From Bacteroidales bacterium (GTDB lineage Bacteria; Bacteroidota; Bacteroidia; Bacteroidales; UBA932): a stretch of 64,000 nucleotides of DNA. Where the stretch lies: the NCBI GenBank assembly GCA_020026355.1, contig JAHHQP010000005.1:1-64000 (forward strand), read 5' to 3'. Positions within the stretch are counted from its first letter, which is position 1; every line of letters begins with the position of its first letter. Of the stretch, positions 59,714-64,000 are shown piece after piece. The translations under genes were made by a program, and so were the position numbers. The notes under the pieces are model-generated. The model was given only the letters and a program-made list of their open reading frames with translations, was not told where the DNA came from and ran no database searches.

Positions 59714-61747
59714 TCACGGCAGCAGATAGGCCAGCATGGTTCCGAGATAGTTGCCGACCGCGAAACCGATGACACCGATGGTCAGTCCCGGAATCAGGGT
59801 CTTCCTGTTTCGCATCGCAGCTGAAATCATGGGCACGAAGGCCGGGGAATTGATGTAGGCGACAGAAGTGATCACCATGGTGTCGGCATCGACTTTGAAG
59901 AGCTTGCCGAGAAGCGCGCTGATGAGGAGGGAACCGAAGACCGCCATGAAGACGAAGGTCGGCATCCAGTAGTCTGTCGTCAGCGATTCTTTCAGGCTGC
60001 TGAAATCTGCCATGGTCGCGATGACCAGACTGAAGATGTAGATGCAGTACAGGCCGATGTTGTAATGTTCTTTCCTGTTGTGGATGTTCTTGACATAGGA
60101 CATCAGGATAGCGAAGGTCGTGATCAGGAGGAAGAAGATGGTCATGTTCAGCTGTCCGCCGCTCACCAGCAGCGTGATGCCGGCTGAAAGCGCGACAAGC
60201 CCGAGGGTCGTGCCTAAGAGGACCAGCGTGTTCTTCATGCCCTGTCTCGTGAAGATGGAGGAGAAACCTTGTTCCTCGAACTTGAGGTCTTCTTCCAGTT
60301 TCTTCTGTTCTTCCATTTCTTCCGGACTCAGCTGGTGCTTCTTTCCTTTCGGAACGAGCTGGCTGGTGTTCGGCAGCCATTTGCGGAAGAGCTTGAAACC
60401 GCCCAGCAGCAGGAAGACCAGATAGGCCAGACAGATCACGATGTCGTAGGTCTGGATCAGAATGTAGGTCTGGTTGTCTGCCTGCAGGCTTTCCTTGATC
60501 GCCGCCATGTTGATGGTTCCGCCGGTGTAGACACCGGTCAGCATACCAGCCACCTTGTTGGCTTCATGGACATGGTCCTTGCAGAGGAAGTAACCGAGGA
60601 CAACCGCGATGACGACGCCGGCCAGACCGGTGATCATGGCGGTGAAATGCCGGCCGATCTCCTTCTTGTTGAAGACGCAGCTGTACAGCATCAGTGGAAT
60701 GGCCAACGGAACCATGGCCGTCGACAGGATGTTCTGCATGGCTGTGATTTCGTTCGGGAACAGACTGGCACCATTGATCTTGATGCTGCCCAGGAGCATT
60801 CCGACACCGTACAGAACCATGATCGGACCGAGTTTACCCAGCCAGCTGTAGCGCTTGCAGAGGAAGATCGCAAGGGCAGGGGTGACCAGGAAGAACACGG
60901 TCAGGAGGAAATAGTTGAGGATGTCGATGAAGGTTACGCGATGGTTCTTCTTGATGACGTTCACCAGACCGGTCAGGGTGACATCCGTCGCATCGTCTTC
61001 GATGTAGATGCCTTTTCCAGCATTGATGATCTCTTTGAAATCCGGATCGTCCGCATTCTCTCCGGTACCGACGATATAGGTGAAGATATGGCCTTTCGCA
61101 GCTTTCTTCGCGGCTTTCTTCGCGGCATCGATCTCTTCACGGGTCATCTTTTCCCGATCCGTCAGGATGATGATGCCGTTCTTCACGGCACCGGTTTCCC
61201 ATTTGATCCTGGAGGAACATTCTTCGATGGTACGAGCGATGCAGTTCCCATCTTCATTGGCTTTCGGAGGATTGCTGGTGATGAATTTCCGGACGGCGTC
61301 GAAGTCATCGGTCAAGGTGTTGATCATCGTCGCATTGCTGCTGGAGATCGCTCCGATCGTGACACGGGTGCTGCCCGGTGTGAAATCCTCCAGTTCCTTG
61401 AGAATCCGTATCCTGGCCTTGGCAACCGGTGAGTCGATCTTCTGGGATGAGGAATCGAAGGCGAGCATCAGCTGGATCTCTCTGGAATCATTCTGACGGC
61501 TGCTTTCGTCACTCTCGACCGGAGAAGCGAAGCCGACGATCAGGATGGCGTAGACCAGACAGAAGATCGAACAGATGAACCATCCGTTGGTGATCGTGAA
61601 TTTCGGGTTCAGGCGTTTCTTCGGGAATTCTTGCCCTTTCTTCTCGGCCTTCTTCTTCCGTTGCAGACGGATCAGGCCGTAGAGCAGTACGAAAATGGGA
61701 ATAGCCCACAGTAGATGGAGATATTCCGGGTGTGAAAATGATAACAT
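59714..61747 (-). CDS. Fusion of a BatA-like vWA domain with a DUF819 transporter domain
   Basis: A 677-residue membrane protein. Residues 1-75 match the BatA/aerotolerance N-terminus (FSHPEYLHLLWAIPIF plus a second helix at about 55-73). Residues 90-265 are a von Willebrand A domain with MIDAS residues D98, S100, T146 and D197; the fifth residue of the DxSxS motif is Q102 instead of Ser. From about 275 to the end lie roughly ten helices with the DUF819 signature VYTGGTINMAAI (406-416). DUF819 proteins are uncharacterised polytopic proteins, usually near 390 residues and without vWA. The first gene of a three-gene unit. The function of the fusion is unknown; a metal-gated or partner-controlled transporter is inference. 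Confidence 0.8.
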   Translation of the reverse strand: MLSFSHPEYLHLLWAIPIFVLLYGLIRLQRKKKAEKKGQEFPKKRLNPKFTITNGWFICSIFCLVYAILIVGFASPVESDESSRQNDSREIQLMLAFDSSSQKIDSPVAKARIRILKELEDFTPGSTRVTIGAISSSNATMINTLTDDFDAVRKFITSNPPKANEDGNCIARTIEECSSRIKWETGAVKNGIIILTDREKMTREEIDAAKKAAKKAAKGHIFTYIVGTGENADDPDFKEIINAGKGIYIEDDATDVTLTGLVNVIKKNHRVTFIDILNYFLLTVFFLVTPALAIFLCKRYSWLGKLGPIMVLYGVGMLLGSIKINGASLFPNEITAMQNILSTAMVPLAIPLMLYSCVFNKKEIGRHFTAMITGLAGVVIAVVLGYFLCKDHVHEANKVAGMLTGVYTGGTINMAAIKESLQADNQTYILIQTYDIVICLAYLVFLLLGGFKLFRKWLPNTSQLVPKGKKHQLSPEEMEEQKKLEEDLKFEEQGFSSIFTRQGMKNTLVLLGTTLGLVALSAGITLLVSGGQLNMTIFFLLITTFAILMSYVKNIHNRKEHYNIGLYCIYIFSLVIATMADFSSLKESLTTDYWMPTFVFMAVFGSLLISALLGKLFKVDADTMVITSVAYINSPAFVPMISAAMRNRKTLIPGLTIGVIGFAVGNYLGTMLAYLLP

Positions 61748-61841
61748 GATGTTATATTGGTTTAGAGTTTGTCACATTGATGTGAAATAAGTACGAAAGG
61801 TACGACTTTTTTCCGACAATCATACTTCTCAAGGATATTCC

Positions 61842-61849
61842 TATCTTTG
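61842..61849 (+). promoter_or_regulatory. -7 box of mutT
   Basis: TATCTTTG, a perfect match, 20 bp before the start codon. Confidence 0.65.
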
Positions 61850-61869
61850 CAGTTTCAAGGAGAAAACTG

Positions 61870-62268
61870 ATGAAAACTATAGAAGTCGTTGCAGCCGTCA
61901 TCATGGACGGAAACAAAGTGTTCGCTACCCAGCGGGGGTATGGCGAGTTCAAGGACGGGTGGGAATTCCCCGGTGGCAAGATGGAAAAAGGGGAAAGCCC
62001 GGAGGAGGCGCTCCGTCGGGAAATCCGGGAGGAACTGGCGACCGAAATCGCAGTCGGGGAACTGCTGGAGACCGTCCAGTACGATTATCCGGACTTCCAT
62101 CTGACCCTCCATTGCTACCGCTGTTCGGTCGTTTCCGGTCGCTTGACCTTGCTGGAGCACGAAGCGGCTCGCTGGCTCACGGCTGACCAGCTCCTTTCCG
62201 TCGATTGGCTGCCGGCGGATCTGGATCTCGTCCGTCATCTCCAGCAGTCGCTGCAGTCCGAGTGCTAA
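61870..62268 (+). CDS. mutT: Nudix (deoxy)nucleoside triphosphate pyrophosphohydrolase, MutT-like
   Basis: A 132-residue Nudix hydrolase that sanitises oxidised nucleotides such as 8-oxo-dGTP. The Nudix box GKMEKGESPEEALRREIREEL (residues about 36-56) is complete, with the catalytic REIREE glutamates. MutT-like features are the N-terminal EVVAAVIMDGNKVFATQR and the C-terminal ARWLTADQLLSVDWLPAD. It converges with and overlaps the DUF2807 lipoprotein gene by 4 bp. Confidence 0.93.
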   Translation: MKTIEVVAAVIMDGNKVFATQRGYGEFKDGWEFPGGKMEKGESPEEALRREIREELATEIAVGELLETVQYDYPDFHLTLHCYRCSVVSGRLTLLEHEAARWLTADQLLSVDWLPADLDLVRHLQQSLQSEC

Positions 62269-62987
62269 GGGAGCGCTTCGACTTTGGACACCCCGATGTT
62301 CCGGATCGCGATCTTGGTCGGCTGACCGGCATAGCTGATGGTAGAGACTCCGACACAGCTGCCGCTCAGGATGCCGTAGACCTGGACCTTGATCTGGGAA
62401 GAACCGGTCGCGTCGGTTTCCGCATTCTCGCAGGAGAGTCTGAACGCATCGATGGCAGAGACACCGGTCGCTGAGGCCTCAAGTCGGTCCGCGACTCCTT
62501 CCAAGATGATGCTGGAAGTGCCTGTCGCCTCAGCTTCGACCTTTCTGGCACGGAGATTCTTCAGGTCAATGGTAGAGACTCCTGTCGCGGAAACTTCTAT
62601 TTCGTCGGCATAGATCGGTCCGTCGGAGACGATCTCGCAGTTTCCTGTCGCAGAAAATTCCTTCAGCTGACCGGGAGCGATCCGCAGGTGGATCGGCAGC
62701 GTCCTGACGATCCAGCCTCTCTTGATGGAGAAAGAAAGTTCTCCTTCATCCTCCTCGTGTTTCACGTATTTCAGAACAGCCTTGTCGGCTTCCAGGAGTG
62801 CCTTGCCTTCCGGAACCTTACTGTCCAGCAGGACCTTGTAGGTGCTCTGGACGGAAAGTGAATGGCAATCCGGCTGGAATGAGATTTCTTCTGTAGCGGT
62901 CACGCCTTCCGGCTGGATGACCTGCCCGGGCTTGCAGGCCGTCAGGGCCAGCAGAGCGGTGGAAATGAGTAAAATGGTTGTCTTCAT
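62265..62987 (-). CDS. DUF2807 (head GIN domain) lipoprotein
   Basis: A 240-residue exported lipoprotein. The signal peptide ends in a lipobox ALTAC with the acylated cysteine near residue 18. The rest is a DUF2807 beta-helix with repeating SATGVS/EATGTS/SATGVS/DATGSS turns spaced about 20-22 residues apart (residues about 120-225). Such proteins are common envelope proteins of Bacteroidota with no defined role. I start at 62987 (MKTTILLIS) rather than 63026, so that the signal peptide is N-terminal. Confidence 0.88.
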   Translation of the reverse strand: MKTTILLISTALLALTACKPGQVIQPEGVTATEEISFQPDCHSLSVQSTYKVLLDSKVPEGKALLEADKAVLKYVKHEEDEGELSFSIKRGWIVRTLPIHLRIAPGQLKEFSATGNCEIVSDGPIYADEIEVSATGVSTIDLKNLRARKVEAEATGTSSIILEGVADRLEASATGVSAIDAFRLSCENAETDATGSSQIKVQVYGILSGSCVGVSTISYAGQPTKIAIRNIGVSKVEALP

Positions 62988-63110
62988 GGCTGTAAAGGTA
63001 AGTGATTGTTTTGAATTTCCGCACAAAAGTTACTCGTGCTCTTCATCTATTTCAATCAGCCCGAAGAATCTCAGGAAGAAAGGCAGTAGTTTTCCTGGGG
63101 TTCAGCGTAT

Positions 63111-63593
63111 CTATCGGCTGTCTTTCACCGTAATCTGGCAGGTCTGCCGATTTCCGGAACTATGGTTCTCGAGGAAGACTTTGTTGAGGATATAGTCGAG
63201 GCAGGCCAGCGTGTGTTCCCGTGCCTTGGGTTTCAGCTGACATTCCCAGATGACCACGACATTCCAGCCTAAGCGGTGCAGGGCCTGATAATCTTCCTCG
63301 TCCCGCTGCCTGTTGCGCGCGAACTTGGCGGTCCAGAACTCGACATTGGATTTCGGAATCGTGTGGTACCTGCATCCCTCGTGCGCATGCCAGAAACAGC
63401 CGTTGATGAAGATGACGGTCCTGTATTTCCGCAGCACCAGGTCCGGAGAGCCCGGGAGCTTCTTCTGGTTCAGCCGGTACCGGTAGCCCAGCCCGAACAG
63501 GTACTTCCGCACGATGAGTTCCGGCTTCGTGTTCTTGCCGCGAATCCTGGACATGCACCTGTGGCGCTGCTCCGGTGTCATCTTGTCTGCCAT
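63111..63593 (-). CDS. vsr: Very short patch repair endonuclease
   Basis: A 160-residue endonuclease that nicks beside T:G mismatches arising from deamination of 5-methylcytosine. The catalytic D51 follows LPGSP, and the zinc site is read as C66, H69, H71 and C74 in GCFWHAHEGC, with a further cysteine in WECQL. The C-terminus is normal. I start at 63593 (MADKMTPEQRHRCMSRIRGKN); the upstream ATG at 63641 adds unrelated residues. No cytosine methyltransferase gene lies beside it in the window, although Vsr usually accompanies one. Confidence 0.93.
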   Translation of the reverse strand: MADKMTPEQRHRCMSRIRGKNTKPELIVRKYLFGLGYRYRLNQKKLPGSPDLVLRKYRTVIFINGCFWHAHEGCRYHTIPKSNVEFWTAKFARNRQRDEEDYQALHRLGWNVVVIWECQLKPKAREHTLACLDYILNKVFLENHSSGNRQTCQITVKDSR

Positions 63594-63643
63594 CTTCCTT
63601 GCTTTCCCCGCAAAGATACCCCGTTCCCCCGAAACTGTCAAGG

Positions 63644-63697
63644 GGCTTAGGTCAATGATGTCGTCCTTATCCTCTTCAGGTTCGTTCCCATTGACCT
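63644..63697. repeat. Inverted pair of the AGGTCAATG motif
   Basis: GGCTTAGGTCAATGA at 63644-63658 is the second exact copy of the 15-mer at 24387-24401. CATTGACCT at 63689-63697 is an inverted copy of the core 30 bp away, between vsr and the AlkD-like gene. Confidence 0.35.
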
Positions 63698-63701
63698 GAC
63701 A

Positions 63702-64000
63702 TTATAGTGCGGAAACGTTCTTGGTTCGGAAGGATTCCTTGGCTTTGCGGACATACAGCCGGATGATGACCGCCGGAAGAATGCCGGAGTTCGCAAACTT
63801 TCGGGTCTTTTCCGGGAACTTGTAGAGCGCCGTAGCCAACAACCATGCGACGGCCATATTGACATAGTAGGGAACCGGGCCGAGAACCTGGCCATGCCCC
63901 GCTGAAGGAGTCTTGCTGAACTCGTACTCAGAGATGATCCGGTCATAGTTCAGGCGGCTGATCCGCTCGAAGACCGCATCGATATAGTCTTCCGTGAGGA
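63702..64000 (-). CDS. AlkD-like DNA alkylation repair protein (3' part)
   Basis: The window contains the last 99 codons; the start lies beyond the right edge. The stop is TAA at 63704-63702. Reading leftwards from 64000, the sequence includes YYVNMAVAWLLATALYKFPEKT and ends RLYVRKAKESFRTKNVSAL, closely resembling the C-terminal HEAT-like repeats of AlkD DNA glycosylases, which remove alkylated purines. With vsr next to it, this end of the window holds two base-repair genes. No in-frame start codon near the edge is needed for the call. Confidence 0.8.
   Translation of the reverse strand, partial: LTEDYIDAVFERISRLNYDRIISEYEFSKTPSAGHGQVLGPVPYYVNMAVAWLLATALYKFPEKTRKFANSGILPAVIIRLYVRKAKESFRTKNVSAL

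Noticed and set aside
62510..62620. Short DNA repeats inside the DUF2807 lipoprotein gene, considered as a repeat array
   Set aside because: They reflect the repeated ATG-type turns of the protein beta-helix, not a CRISPR or tandem DNA array.
63647..63946. A 99-codon minus-strand frame at the right edge
   Set aside because: The adjacent frame ending at 63702 encodes a recognisable AlkD C-terminus, so this frame is its shadow.

Overview
The window looks like a chromosomal core segment of a member of the Bacteroidales (phylum Bacteroidota). The evidence is the recurrent TTTG / TAnnTTTG promoter signature (-33/-7), start sites that mostly lack a strong Shine-Dalgarno sequence, a type III glutamine synthetase, a long SecA with a C-terminal zinc tail, a bactofilin, a DUF1573 protein, two S9 peptidases, a bleomycin-hydrolase-like C1 peptidase and a single-polypeptide pyruvate:ferredoxin oxidoreductase. 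The lifestyle implied is anaerobic with peptide and amino-acid use. There is no rRNA, CRISPR array, insertion sequence or prophage module; two tRNA genes are present (Ser-GGA and Arg-CCG).

Layout. 0-10 kb: a cation/proton antiporter and a BCCT osmolyte transporter (both fairly AT-rich), tRNA-Ser, free methionine sulfoxide reductase, a DUF1573 / 10-TM metal exporter pair behind a striking palindromic promoter, a YitT protein, a stand-alone protein-kinase-fold protein and a 2[4Fe-4S] ferredoxin. 10-20 kb: M16 peptidase, LysR regulator, PFOR, FabD, tRNA-Arg, NagB. 19.5-24.4 kb: an oxidative-stress cluster (peroxiredoxin, thioredoxin, OxyR) interleaved with a split ThrE-type exporter. 24.4-32 kb: a recG - WYL regulator - S9 peptidase operon divergent from pdxA - rnhA. 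31.8-41 kb: secA, bactofilin, surE-lpxB, gap, C1 peptidase-pssA. 41-47 kb: alpha/beta hydrolase, glutamine synthetase III, exonuclease, rRNA methyltransferase and LrgA/LrgB. 47-57.8 kb: Smr-type protein, AraC regulator divergent from a CDF zinc-type exporter, DPP-IV-like peptidase - serine dehydratase - coiled-coil protein, a divergent GH29-like glycosidase, and arginine deiminase with a PfkB kinase. 57.8-64 kb: an unusual operon of a vWA-DUF819 fusion, an 8-TM protein and a TraB/GumN protein, then MutT, a DUF2807 lipoprotein, an orphan Vsr nuclease and the 3' part of an AlkD-like gene.

The strongest candidates for undescribed biology are the vWA/DUF819 - 8TM - TraB operon, the stand-alone kinase whose catalytic spacing equals that of classical protein kinases, and the GH29-like enzyme that keeps its nucleophile but has lost two substrate-binding histidines. 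On the regulatory side, two ATAG-N7-CTAT sites link OxyR to its own promoter and to the thioredoxin/peroxiredoxin operon, and several inverted repeats lie exactly on predicted -7 boxes or transcription starts.

All functional calls rest on reading motifs and overall sequence character. No database search was run.
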